This document shows positions 1 to 8,302 of a stretch of 64,000 nucleotides of DNA, piece by piece. The stretch spans positions 42,488 through 106,487 of the forward strand of contig CALUZC010000005.1 in assembly GCA_944325215.1 (NCBI GenBank), in the 5' to 3' direction. Under the pieces are notes generated by a model that was not told the DNA's origin, made no database searches, and saw nothing but the letters and a program-made list of their open reading frames with translations. Origin of the DNA: an uncultured Mucispirillum sp. GTDB lineage: Bacteria; Chrysiogenota; Deferribacteres; Deferribacterales; Mucispirillaceae. Every line of letters starts with the position of its first letter. The stretch's first letter is position 1. The position numbers and the translations under genes are program-made.

Positions 1-777
1 ATAATATTTTGCAGGGTGCTTTAATGATAAAAGAACAGGTAAAAGCATCTGCCTGCATCATAGCTGTTGAAAATAATAAAAAAGATTGTATTGCATTATT
101 AAAACAATCAGCAGGTAAATATGGTATAGATGTTATTGGGCTTCCCGTAAAATATCCACAAGGTGGTGAAAAACAACTTATTTTTTCTATACTTGGAAGA
201 GTAGTGCCTTCTGGCAGGCTGCCTGCAGATATTGGTGTTTTAATACAAAATGTGGCAACAGCTAATGCATTATATGAAGCAGCTATTTTTTCAAAACCAT
301 TATATGAAAGAGTTGTTACTATTTCTGGAGATGTGGAAAACCCTGCTAATTATCGTATGCCTTTGGGCGTGCCAGTTGACAGATTTTTAGAGCGAAGCAG
401 TAATAAATATAAAAAAGGTTACAAAGTTATATTTGGTGGTCCGATGACTGGTGGTTCTGTTGCTTCACTTCAAATACACTTATTAAAACAACAGGTGGAG
501 TTCTTTTGCTGAAAAAATAAAAAAACAAGAAATACTTGCCTGTATTAGATGTGGAAAATGCAGCGAAGTATGTGTTATGGGGCTTGTACCCAGAGAATTA
601 GAACAGAACTTTTTAATAAATGATACTTCAAAAAATATTGATGATAATATTATGAGCTGTATTGAATGTGGCTGCTGCTCATATATTTGCCCATCTAGAA
701 GGCTTTTAGCAGAAACTATAAAAGCAGGTAAAAAAAAGGCTGCAATTTATTTATCTCACCATAAGGAAAGTAAGTAA
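1..777 (+). pseudogene. rnfC: RnfC, electron-transport complex subunit C (5' partial, doubly frameshifted)
   Basis: RnfC is the peripheral NADH-oxidising, FMN- and Fe-S-binding subunit of the membrane Rnf complex (NADH:ferredoxin oxidoreductase coupled to ion transport). The frame is already open at the left edge, so the N-terminus lies outside the window. The segment up to about 473 reads as the SLBB/flavin-fold part with GGPMTGG near 435-455. Two 4Fe-4S motifs follow, CIRCGKC from 541 and CIECGCC from 658. The parts lie in three frames: codons to about 473 in one, 476-505 in the next (TLIKTTGGVL) and 508-777 in the third (AEKIKKQEILACIRC). Each jump is explained by one missing base in a homopolymer, an A near 472-474 and a T near 504-507. 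With both restored the protein aligns without a gap. Either a decaying gene or sequencing error. Confidence 0.85.
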
Positions 778-778
778 A

Positions 779-1759
779 ATGAAAGAGTTAATGAATGTAA
801 CATTTGCTCCACATGTTCGAAGTAATATGACCACATCTACCATAATGCTTTATGTTATAGCAGCATTAATGTCTTCTGTAGTCTTGTCTGTAATAAATTA
901 TGGGCTTTATGGGTTAACATTATATGGTGTATTTGTTAGTGCTGCATTACTTTTTGAGCATACATTTTGTGTTATTCAGGGTAAAAAAAGCAGTATAAAA
1001 GATTTAAGTGCTGTTGTTACAGGTTTATTATTTGCAATGACACTGCCACCTACACTTCCTTTATGGACAGCTGTTGTAGGGGTTTTCTTTGCAATAGTAG
1101 TAGGTAAAATGGTGTTCGGTGGAATAGGACAAAACCCATTTAATCCTGCTTTAACTGGTAGAATGGTGCTTCTTGTTTCTTTTCCTGCACTTATGACATC
1201 ATTTCAAAGACCAGTTTATACTACGATAGATGCATTAAGTGGTGCTACAATACTAGGTAATGCCAAAACTGATATTGCAACATATGGATATATAAGCCAT
1301 TTTCCAATAGATATAAATTATTTACTATTTACAGCAGGTGGTTCTTTAGGAGAGATTTCTCTAATTGCATTAATTATTGGTGGTCTTTTATTATTATATA
1401 AACAAATAATTTCGTGGCATATTCCTGTTACATTTATTGGAACAGTTTTTATATTTACATTTATACTTAACCAAATAGATGGTAACATAACCATATCATC
1501 ATTTCATCATGTTTTTAGCGGCGGGCTTCTACTGGGTGCTTTTTTTATGGCAACAGATTATTCTATAAGCCCTATGTTTATAGTTGGAAAAATAATTTTT
1601 GGAATAGGCTGTGGGTTTTTAACTGTAATTATAAGGGTATATGGTGGTTATCCTGAAGGTGTTGGTTTTGCCATATTAATAATGAATGCTTTTGTTCCTA
1701 TGCTTGATAAATTTTTTAGACCAAATGTTTTTGGAGACAGAGATGAAAAATTATTTTAA
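779..1759 (+). CDS. rnfD: RnfD, membrane subunit of the Rnf complex
   Basis: RnfD is an integral membrane subunit carrying covalently bound FMN. The 326-residue product is full length, strongly hydrophobic with about 8-9 membrane segments, and holds the flavinylation motif SGAT within DALSGATILG (about residues 151-160), whose Thr takes the FMN phosphoester. It begins one base after the rnfC stop and overlaps the rnfG start by 17 bases, so it is translationally coupled. This subunit looks intact although rnfC, rnfE and rnfA beside it are broken. Confidence 0.95.
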   Translation: MKELMNVTFAPHVRSNMTTSTIMLYVIAALMSSVVLSVINYGLYGLTLYGVFVSAALLFEHTFCVIQGKKSSIKDLSAVVTGLLFAMTLPPTLPLWTAVVGVFFAIVVGKMVFGGIGQNPFNPALTGRMVLLVSFPALMTSFQRPVYTTIDALSGATILGNAKTDIATYGYISHFPIDINYLLFTAGGSLGEISLIALIIGGLLLLYKQIISWHIPVTFIGTVFIFTFILNQIDGNITISSFHHVFSGGLLLGAFFMATDYSISPMFIVGKIIFGIGCGFLTVIIRVYGGYPEGVGFAILIMNAFVPMLDKFFRPNVFGDRDEKLF

Positions 1760-2297
1760 ATCTGTTATAACAATCACATTAATTACTGTAACGGCAGCTA
1801 TAATGCTTGCTTTATCATACAATGCTACTAAAGATAAAATAGCGTATCAAGAAAGGCAGGAAGTGCTAACTGCATTAAAATCAGTTTTACCATTTCATAA
1901 TAATGAACCAGATAAAGATGTTATAATAAAAGATGGAGTGAAAGTTTTTGTTGGTAAAAAAGATACTGAAATAACAGGTTATGCAGTAAATGTAATTGAA
2001 ACATCAGGTTATGGTGAAGCAATTTCTGTGCTTACTGGGGTAGATGTAAAAGGTGCTGTTACAGGTGTTGCTGTTATTTACCATTCAGAAACTCCGGGGC
2101 TCGGTGATAAAATAATAGATAAATCATTTTTAGATTCATTTACAGGTAAAAAAAGAGAAGATAAAATAGCAGTTATAAAAGATGGTGGTGATATAGAGCA
2201 GTTTAGTGGTGCTACTATAAGCCCAAGAGCTGTCGCAAAAGCAGTTCAAAATTCATTAGAAGCTATTAATAAAGCAGCAGGGTTAGAAAATGATTAA
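1743..2297 (+). CDS. rnfG: RnfG, FMN-binding subunit of the Rnf complex
   Basis: RnfG is anchored by one N-terminal membrane helix (about residues 7-25) and carries a covalent FMN on the outer face of the membrane. The product from this start is 184 residues. The motif SGATISPRAV near the C-terminus contains the flavinylated Thr, and GLGDKI in the FMN-binding domain is typical. ATG 1743 is chosen over an upstream in-frame ATG at 1686 because GGAGACAG sits just before it and the N-terminus MKNYFKSVITI matches the family; the longer start would overlap rnfD by 74 bases. Confidence 0.92.
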   Translation: MKNYFKSVITITLITVTAAIMLALSYNATKDKIAYQERQEVLTALKSVLPFHNNEPDKDVIIKDGVKVFVGKKDTEITGYAVNVIETSGYGEAISVLTGVDVKGAVTGVAVIYHSETPGLGDKIIDKSFLDSFTGKKREDKIAVIKDGGDIEQFSGATISPRAVAKAVQNSLEAINKAAGLEND

Positions 2298-2793
2298 AAA
2301 TATTATACTTAATGGATTATATAATAATAATGCAATATTTAAACAAATGCTAGGTTTATGCCCAACCCTTGCTGTTACAACAAGTGCTGTAAATGCATTA
2401 GGTATGGGGCTTGCAACAACAGCAGTGCTTACTGGTTCTAATTTTGTAATATCACTGGTGGCAAATTTTATTCCTAAAAATGTTCGTATTCCGTCATATA
2501 TTGTAATAATAGCATGTTTTGTAACTATTATAGACCAGCTTATGAAGGCAAACTTATATTCACTGCATAAAGTATTAGGTATTTTTATACCTTTAATTGT
2601 GGTAAACTGTATTGTATTAGGAAGGGCAGAATCATTTGCATCTAAAAATAACCCACTTTATTCTTTATTAGATGGCTTAAGTGTAGGTATAGGTTTTACT
2701 GTTGCATTATTAATATTGGGCAGTGTAAGAGAGATAGCAGGTGCAGGAACATTTTTTAATATGCCAGTTATATTATCATCATATAATCCTTAG
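2290..2793 (+). pseudogene. rnfE: RnfE, membrane subunit, C-terminally truncated
   Basis: RnfE is a six-helix membrane subunit. The first about 160 residues are typical (LGLCPTLAVTTSAVNALGMGLAT, GRAESFASKNN, VREIAGAGTFF). The reading then stops after 167 residues at SSYNP, where family members run on another 25-60 residues, including a last helix with the PPGAF motif. No PPGAF coding remains before rnfA. The missing end and the missing rnfA start abut at about 2787-2793, pointing to one deletion across the rnfE-rnfA boundary. It overlaps the rnfG stop by 8 bases. Confidence 0.82.
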
Positions 2794-3332
2794 TTAATAA
2801 TATTGTATTAAGCAGGTTTTTAGGAATATGCCCATTTATGGGTGTATCAAAAAGCTCTGAAACTGCCATAGGTATGAGTTTATCTGTTGCTTTTGTAATG
2901 ACTATTTCATCTACAGTATCCTTTATAATAGATAAATTTATATTAGTTCCACTTCACTTAGAAAATTTACGGACAATAATATTTATATTAATAATAGCAG
3001 CATTAGTTCAGTTTGTGGAGATGGTAATAGAAAAAACTCTTCCACAGCTTTATGCAGGTCTTGGAATATACCTGCCACTTATTACCACAAACTGTGCAGT
3101 TTTAGGCGTTGCCTTATTAAATGTTCAATATAAATATACATTTTTAGAAATGCTTGTATTTAGCTTTGGAACTGCAGCAGGTTTTGGACTTGCTCTTGTT
3201 CTTTTTTCACTTTTAAGAGAAAGAATAGAACATTCTACTGTTCCAAAATATTTTAAAGGAATGCCAATAGTATTTATTATGGCAGGAATATTATCCCTTG
3301 CGTTTATGGGCTTTTCAGGTATGGTGAAATAA
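2787..3332 (+). pseudogene. rnfA: RnfA, membrane subunit, N-terminus lost with no proper start codon
   Basis: RnfA is a six-helix membrane subunit homologous to RnfE. Its frame is recognisable from about 2787 (SLVNNIVLSRFLGICPFMGVSK), which is normally preceded by about 10-15 residues of helix 1. An in-frame stop lies at 2784-2786 and no ATG, GTG or TTG occurs before ATG 2838, which would begin after the conserved NN-VL-RFLGICP signature. The rest (GLGIYLPLITTNCAVLG, LRERIEHSTVPKYFKGMPI) is intact and ends 1 base before rnfB. Translation from 2838 would give a 164-residue product lacking helix 1, probably non-functional. Confidence 0.82.
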
Positions 3333-3333
3333 T

Positions 3334-4107
3334 ATGTTATATACAGTGTTTGTTTTAGGTGGAATGGGACTTGTTGCAGGTGCTGCTCTTGCTTTTGCAT
3401 CAAAATATTTTTATGTTGAAAAAGATGAAAAAGTAGAAGCCGTTAAAGAAATGCTTCCGGGAGCTAACTGTGGAGTTTGTGGGTATGCAGGCTGTGGAAT
3501 ACTTGCTCAAGCAATATGTAACAATGAAGTTCCTGTTAGTGTATGCAGTGCATTAAAAGAAGATGAAATACGTAATATTGCAAGTCTTTTAGGGCAAACA
3601 GTTACTGATAGTATTCGTATGAAAGCATATATAAAATGCACAGGTGGAACAAACTGCCAAAATAGATATGAATATTTTGGACCAGCAGATTGTATATGTA
3701 TGAGCCAGTATGATGGTGGAGTTAAAAGCTGTATATATGGTTGTGTAGGTGGTGGCAGCTGCCAAAGAGCCTGTCCTTTTGATGCTATTATTATGAATGA
3801 ATATAATATGGCAGAAATAGTTTATGATAAATGCACAGGGTGTGGAGTATGTGTAGAAGAATGTCCTAAAAATTTAATCTTTCTATCATCAGAACATTCT
3901 GTATATGTGGCATGCAACTCTTCTGAAAAGGGTGGTATTCAAAAACAATTTTGTAATACTGGCTGTATAGTTTGTAAAAAGTGCGAAAAAGTGTGTAATG
4001 ATAATGCAATACATGTGGAGAATTTTTTAGCATCAATCGATTATTCAAAATGTATTAAATGTAATAATTGTGTAGATGTGTGCCCTTGCGATGTTATTAA
4101 ATTTTAA
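3334..4107 (+). CDS. rnfB: RnfB, ferredoxin-like iron-sulfur subunit
   Basis: RnfB carries the Fe-S clusters that pass electrons toward ferredoxin. The 257-residue product has an N-terminal membrane anchor (residues 1-24) and the Fe-S domain with MLPGANCGVCGYAGC. Several 4Fe-4S ferredoxin-type motifs follow (CVGGGSCQRACP, CTGCGVCVEECP, CIVCKKCEKVC, CIKCNNCVDVCP). It is last in the operon, 1 base after rnfA, and is followed by a 93-base gap. It appears complete, which argues that rnf decay, if real, is recent. Confidence 0.94.
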   Translation: MLYTVFVLGGMGLVAGAALAFASKYFYVEKDEKVEAVKEMLPGANCGVCGYAGCGILAQAICNNEVPVSVCSALKEDEIRNIASLLGQTVTDSIRMKAYIKCTGGTNCQNRYEYFGPADCICMSQYDGGVKSCIYGCVGGGSCQRACPFDAIIMNEYNMAEIVYDKCTGCGVCVEECPKNLIFLSSEHSVYVACNSSEKGGIQKQFCNTGCIVCKKCEKVCNDNAIHVENFLASIDYSKCIKCNNCVDVCPCDVIKF

Positions 4108-4167
4108 CAATATAAAAAATAATATATATATAAATATATAATTGAAGTTTTTTTATTATTGTGTTAG

Positions 4168-4173
4168 TATAAT
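4168..4173 (+). promoter_or_regulatory. Possible sigma-70 -10 box before pyrF
   Basis: A perfect TATAAT lies 27 bases before pyrF. The best -35-like hexamer, TTGAAG at 4142, is 20 bases away, longer than the usual 16-18, so the -35 is unresolved. It would start the long pyrF to M23-peptidase transcription unit. Confidence 0.45.
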
Positions 4174-4200
4174 AGTAATAATTAAATAACAGGGAAAAAA

Positions 4201-4905
4201 ATGGAAGTAATTACTGCATTAGATTTTAATGAAATAGAAAAGGCCAAATCATTGGTAAAAAGTGTTGGCAGTTGTATTAATTATTATAAAGTAGGTTTAG
4301 AGTTATTTGTTTCTTCAGGTCCTGCAATTATAGACTGGCTTAAATCAGAAGGTAAAAATGTTTTTCTTGATTTAAAATTTCATGACATTCCAAACACAGC
4401 TTCTCATGCAGTTTCTGCTGCTGCAAATTATGGGGCAGATATTATTAATATCCATACTCAAGGTGGTGTGGATATGATGAAAATGTGTGTTGATAAGCTT
4501 AATGATGAATGTAGTAAAAAAGGTCTTAAACGTCCATTATTAATTGGTGTTACATTACTTACAAGTTTAGATGAGGCTCATTTAAATGAGTATGGAATTA
4601 ATGATTATTCTTCTGTAGGTTACGTTTTAAAACTTGCAGGTTTAGCTAAGGAATGTGGGCTTGATGGTGTAGTATCAAGTGCTCAAGAAACTAAAATAAT
4701 AAAAGAAAATTTAGGTAAAGAATTTTTAACAATTACACCAGGTATTAGACCACTTGGAAATGATGTTACAGACCAAAAGCGTGTTGTTACACCAAAAGAT
4801 GCACTTCTTTTAGGTTCTGATTATATTGTGGTAGGCAGACCTATTACAAAAGCAGATAACCCTGCAGCTGCTGCTGAAAGTATTATAAAGGAGATAAATG
4901 GTTAA
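4201..4905 (+). CDS. pyrF: Orotidine 5'-phosphate decarboxylase
   Basis: PyrF decarboxylates OMP to UMP, the last step of de novo pyrimidine synthesis, in the cytoplasm. At 234 residues it is the usual bacterial length. The catalytic signature DLKFHDIPNT is at about residues 59-68, and the phosphate-binding end TPGIRP...VVGRPIT is present. An AGGGAAAAAA ribosome site precedes the ATG. It is followed 2 bases later by pyrE, the previous step of the pathway. It heads the co-directional run that continues to 16219. Confidence 0.97.
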   Translation: MEVITALDFNEIEKAKSLVKSVGSCINYYKVGLELFVSSGPAIIDWLKSEGKNVFLDLKFHDIPNTASHAVSAAANYGADIINIHTQGGVDMMKMCVDKLNDECSKKGLKRPLLIGVTLLTSLDEAHLNEYGINDYSSVGYVLKLAGLAKECGLDGVVSSAQETKIIKENLGKEFLTITPGIRPLGNDVTDQKRVVTPKDALLLGSDYIVVGRPITKADNPAAAAESIIKEING

Positions 4906-4907
4906 TT

Positions 4908-5486
4908 ATGAATAACGATGAAGTTATAAAAAATTATGAAGAAAATGGTGCACTATTAAGGGGGCATTTTTTACTTTCTTCAGGCCTTCATTCTGATGCT
5001 TACTTACAATCAGAATTAATAATGCAAAACCCTGCTAATGCAAAAAAAATAATAAGTGGTTTAAAGGATATTTTAAAAGATGTAGAGTTTGATACTATTG
5101 TAAGCCCTGCTATTGGTGGTATACGTTTTGGCTATGAGCTTGCATCGCAGTTAAATAAAAGAAGTCTTTTTACGGAAAGGGTAGATGGGACTATGACTTT
5201 TCGTCGCGGTTTTTCTTTAAAACAAGGTGAGAAAGTATTAGTGGCAGAAGATGTTGTTACCACAGGTAAATCTACAAAAGAGTGTATGAAAGCAATAGAG
5301 GAAGCAGGTGGTGTTGTTGTTGGTATTACTTCTATTATCGATAGAAGTTCAGGCACAGCAGGTTTTAGTGTTCCATTTTATCCACTTGCTGCTGTTGAAG
5401 TAAAAAGTTATAGTGCTGAAGAATGCCCAATGTGTAAAGAGGGTAAACCATGCGTAAAACCGGGAAGCCGTGTTTTTGCAAAGTAA
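4908..5486 (+). CDS. pyrE: Orotate phosphoribosyltransferase
   Basis: PyrE joins orotate to PRPP to form OMP. The 192-residue protein has the PRPP-binding motif VLVAEDVVTTGKST (about residues 110-123) and the N-terminal HFLLSSGLHSDAYLQ typical of the longer OPRT subclass with a C-terminal Cys-containing tail (ECPMCKEGKPCVKPGS). It is next to pyrF, so the last two steps of UMP synthesis are co-transcribed. Confidence 0.96.
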   Translation: MNNDEVIKNYEENGALLRGHFLLSSGLHSDAYLQSELIMQNPANAKKIISGLKDILKDVEFDTIVSPAIGGIRFGYELASQLNKRSLFTERVDGTMTFRRGFSLKQGEKVLVAEDVVTTGKSTKECMKAIEEAGGVVVGITSIIDRSSGTAGFSVPFYPLAAVEVKSYSAEECPMCKEGKPCVKPGSRVFAK

Positions 5487-5494
5487 GGTGAGCA

Positions 5495-6169
5495 ATGGAG
5501 ACAGTTACTACTGTTAAAAAATTAATAGTTCCAAATATGAAATTATGGGTAAGTATTAAGGGAACATCACGTTTATTTCTAACTAGAGTATATGATGTTT
5601 ACCCTGAATCATTTACTATATACCCGCCTACAGATAATGGTGAGAAATTAACTGTTACTAAAAAAACTCAGTTGGAATTTATGTTTATGATGGACAGTGG
5701 TAAGTATTACTTTACAACAAATGCAATAGGTATTATAAAAGATAAATTTACGCTTTTGGCAATGAATTTACCAAAAGATATAGTTAGAAATGAAATACGT
5801 GCATTTTACAGGGTAGATTTATTACGCCATTTACCAGTATTTTTAAAACAAGATATAGAGGATAACCATACTGGTAAATTTTTTAAAAAAGGTGATATGG
5901 TTACAATGGTATGTACTGATATTTCTGGCGGTGGTTTAAAACTTTTAAGCCCAGTATATCTGCATATAGATGATAAAGTTGATATTGATTTAAGCGGCTT
6001 TATTGATGATATAGGGAGAATAGAAGGAACTGTAGTTCGGCAGACAGATTCTGAAGATGAGTATTATACTTATGGTGTAATGTTTACTTCATTATCAGAG
6101 TCGGATAGAGATAAAATAGTAAAACGTGTTTTTATGCGTCAAACAGAACAAAGAAAGCTTAATGGATAA
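5495..6169 (+). CDS. PilZ-domain (YcgR-like) c-di-GMP-binding protein
   Basis: A 224-residue protein with the two-domain layout of YcgR-type flagellar brakes. The N-terminal beta-barrel domain spans about residues 10-100. The PilZ domain has the Arg motif (RAFYRVDLLRHLPV, about residues 102-115) and the DISGGGLKLLSP motif, the D/NxSxxG signature that binds c-di-GMP. This suggests c-di-GMP control of motility or another envelope process. The start has AAGGTGAGCA just upstream. No flagellar genes are in the window, so the target is unknown. Confidence 0.85.
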   Translation: METVTTVKKLIVPNMKLWVSIKGTSRLFLTRVYDVYPESFTIYPPTDNGEKLTVTKKTQLEFMFMMDSGKYYFTTNAIGIIKDKFTLLAMNLPKDIVRNEIRAFYRVDLLRHLPVFLKQDIEDNHTGKFFKKGDMVTMVCTDISGGGLKLLSPVYLHIDDKVDIDLSGFIDDIGRIEGTVVRQTDSEDEYYTYGVMFTSLSESDRDKIVKRVFMRQTEQRKLNG

Positions 6170-6185
6170 TATATTAGGAGGAACA

Positions 6186-6536
6186 ATGTCTTTTAAAAGT
6201 AGGCGTGAAATAATAGGAGAAAATATTAATGTTGAATTTATTTTTCCTATTCATGAGATTGATTCTTTTAATGGAGAAGAATTGAAAGTATTTGTTGAGG
6301 GTATTATTGGAGAAGTAAATAGTGTAGTTATTAATTTTTCTGATATTACTTATTTAAATTCAAGTGGTTTAAGAGAATTAATCCAGCTTTTTAAAGTATT
6401 AAAAGAAAAGGACAAAGCATTAATTTTTTCAAATGTAAGTGATGATATTTATAAAATATTCGTCCATACTAACTTAAATAGGCTTTTTACCATAGTTAGT
6501 GATGATGAAGAGGCTCGCACAAAGCTTTTAAAATAA
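6186..6536 (+). CDS. STAS-domain anti-sigma factor antagonist
   Basis: A 116-residue single STAS domain resembling SpoIIAA/RsbV. Such proteins bind and inactivate an anti-sigma/serine kinase and are switched by phosphorylation of a Ser. The motif DITYLNSSGLRELIQLF holds the expected Ser. ATG 6186 is preferred over in-frame ATGs at 6126 and 6162 because a strong AGGAGG ends 4 bases before it. No partner kinase or phosphatase is nearby, so the pathway is unknown. Confidence 0.85.
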   Translation: MSFKSRREIIGENINVEFIFPIHEIDSFNGEELKVFVEGIIGEVNSVVINFSDITYLNSSGLRELIQLFKVLKEKDKALIFSNVSDDIYKIFVHTNLNRLFTIVSDDEEARTKLLK

Positions 6537-6553
6537 TCATTTACAGGGAAAAT

Positions 6554-7600
6554 ATGGAAAAAATCGACTGTTTATCTGCTGAAGAGTTAGATGGCGTAGT
6601 ATTATCTTATGGTGAACCATCTTTTCGCAGCAGGCAAATATATAACTGGCTTTATCGTAATAATGTATCCTCATTTGATATAATGACCAATATTCCATCA
6701 TCTCTTAGAGAAAAACTGGAAAATGATTATGAATTTACTTATTTTGAAGAAGTAAAAAGATTAACTTCTAGTGACGGCTCTATTAAATTTTTATTTAGAT
6801 TAGAAGATGGGGAGCATATAGAGTCTGTTTTATTAAGAGATGGTGACAGAATTTCTGGCTGTATTTCTACCCAAGTGGGCTGTAAAATGGGCTGTAAATT
6901 TTGTGCTACATATGCTGCTGTTGGTTTTAAAAGAAATTTATCAGTTGGTGAGATTTTACAGCAGGTATCAGCATTAAGAAAAAGTGCTGAAGAACTGTTT
7001 GATGAAAAGCTTTTAAACCTTGTGTTTATGGGTATGGGTGAGCCACTTGATAATATTGATAATTTAAAAAAAGCCTTAACTATACTTTTAGATGATAATG
7101 CCTTTGGTTTTTCTCACAGGAAGATTACGGTTTCCACATCTGGTTTAATAGATGGTATTAAAAAGTTTTTTGCAATGGAGACACCAGTTAATTTAGCTGT
7201 ATCAATTAATGCTCCAAACCAAAATATAAGGCAGGAAATAATGCCTGTTTCAAATAAATACCCATTAAATGATTTAGTAAATATACTAAAAACAGTTGAT
7301 ATTGATAAAAGAAAACGTATAACTTTGGAGTATGTTTTGTTAGGTGGTATTAATGATTCTTTAAGCCATGCTAAAGAATTTTGCCAGTTAATTAAGGGAG
7401 TGAAAGCTAAGGTTAATTTAATATCTTTTAATGGTTCGCCTTTTTCTAAATTTAAGGCACCAATAGAGGAAAATGTATTGCAATTTCAAGAATATTTAAT
7501 TAATAATAATGTTACTACATTTATTAGAAAAAAATTAGGTCAGGATATATCTGGTGCTTGTGGTCAGCTTGCTGCTGAATATGAAGGGGCAGATAGTTAA
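6554..7600 (+). CDS. rlmN: 23S rRNA (adenine-2503-C2)-methyltransferase RlmN
   Basis: A radical-SAM methyltransferase that methylates A2503 of 23S rRNA and A37 of some tRNAs. The 348-residue product has the cluster motif CKMGCKFC (about residues 111-118), the GMGEPL motif and the C-terminal Cys of ISGACGQLA that forms the covalent RNA intermediate. The loop after the cluster reads FCATYAAVGFKRNL, one residue longer than the common FCATGxxGFxRNL, a small variation. Cfr is the alternative, but length and genomic context favour RlmN. Confidence 0.92.
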   Translation: MEKIDCLSAEELDGVVLSYGEPSFRSRQIYNWLYRNNVSSFDIMTNIPSSLREKLENDYEFTYFEEVKRLTSSDGSIKFLFRLEDGEHIESVLLRDGDRISGCISTQVGCKMGCKFCATYAAVGFKRNLSVGEILQQVSALRKSAEELFDEKLLNLVFMGMGEPLDNIDNLKKALTILLDDNAFGFSHRKITVSTSGLIDGIKKFFAMETPVNLAVSINAPNQNIRQEIMPVSNKYPLNDLVNILKTVDIDKRKRITLEYVLLGGINDSLSHAKEFCQLIKGVKAKVNLISFNGSPFSKFKAPIEENVLQFQEYLINNNVTTFIRKKLGQDISGACGQLAAEYEGADS

Positions 7601-7613
7601 AAAGGAGAAAATT

Positions 7614-8069
7614 ATGTTACAAATTGGTGATAACGCACCTTTTTTTGAGTTAGAATCAAGTGATGGTGGTAAAATATCTAGTGAAGATTTAAAAGGTGTA
7701 AAATATGTTTTATATTTTTATCCAAAAGATAATACTTCAGGCTGCACAAAAGAAGCCATTGAATTTACAGAATTAGTTGATGAGTTTGCAAAAAAAGATA
7801 TAAAAATATTTGGTGTAAGCCCTGATAAAATGGATAAACACCATAAGTTTATTAAAGACCATAATTTAAAAATCACTTTACTTTCAGACCCTGAAAATAC
7901 AGTTTCAGCTGCTTATTATGCATATGGTGATAAAACTATGTATGGTAAAGTATATAAAGGCATTATTCGTTCTACTTTCATTATTAATGAAGATGGTGTT
8001 ATCGAAGAAGCATTTTATAAAGTAAAAGCAGCAGGTCATGCTAAAAAAGTATTGGATTGTGTGTTATAA
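7614..8069 (+). CDS. bcp: Peroxiredoxin of the Bcp/PrxQ type
   Basis: A thiol peroxidase that reduces hydrogen peroxide and organic peroxides. At 151 residues it has the PrxQ signature FYPKDNTSGCTKEAIEF with the peroxidatic Cys. The position five residues on, where many PrxQ proteins have a resolving Cys, is occupied by Ile, so it may use a 1-Cys mechanism or the Cys near its C-terminus (LDCVL). ATG 7614 follows AAGGAG by 7 bases. An upstream in-frame ATG at 7554 lies inside rlmN and is less likely. Confidence 0.9.
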   Translation: MLQIGDNAPFFELESSDGGKISSEDLKGVKYVLYFYPKDNTSGCTKEAIEFTELVDEFAKKDIKIFGVSPDKMDKHHKFIKDHNLKITLLSDPENTVSAAYYAYGDKTMYGKVYKGIIRSTFIINEDGVIEEAFYKVKAAGHAKKVLDCVL

Positions 8070-8302
8070 TGAGTGCAACAAAAGATTTTGAAAATAATTT
8101 AAAACGTTTAGAAGCTATTGTTACTGCCTTAGAAAAAGAGGAACAGTCGCTAGAAGATACTGTTAAATTATTTCAAGAGGGTGTAAACCTTTCTAAAGAG
8201 TGCAGGAAAGCTTTACAGGAAGTAGAAAAATCAGTTAAACAGGTAATGGAAGAAGATAGTGATGGCAATATCATTACCAGTGATTTAAAAGCAGATGAAT
8301 AA
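8069..8302 (+). CDS. xseB: Exodeoxyribonuclease VII small subunit
   Basis: XseB is the small coiled-coil subunit of exonuclease VII, which degrades single-stranded DNA. The 77-residue product matches the family (DFENNLKRLEAIVTALEKEEQSLEDTVKLFQEGVNLSKECRKAL). Its ATG overlaps the bcp stop by one base, and its own stop overlaps the ispA start by 8 bases. Position directly before a farnesyl diphosphate synthase and dxs is common in bacteria. The large subunit xseA is not in the window. Confidence 0.93.
   Translation: MSATKDFENNLKRLEAIVTALEKEEQSLEDTVKLFQEGVNLSKECRKALQEVEKSVKQVMEEDSDGNIITSDLKADE

Noticed and set aside
468..513. Programmed frameshifting as an explanation for rnfC
   Set aside because: Two shifts are needed within 40 bases. 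No shift-prone heptamer followed by a hairpin is visible, and RnfC is not known to use one.
4142..4173. TTGAAG ... TATAAT as a full sigma-70 promoter before pyrF
   Set aside because: The spacing is 20 bases, outside the usual range, so only the -10 is reported.
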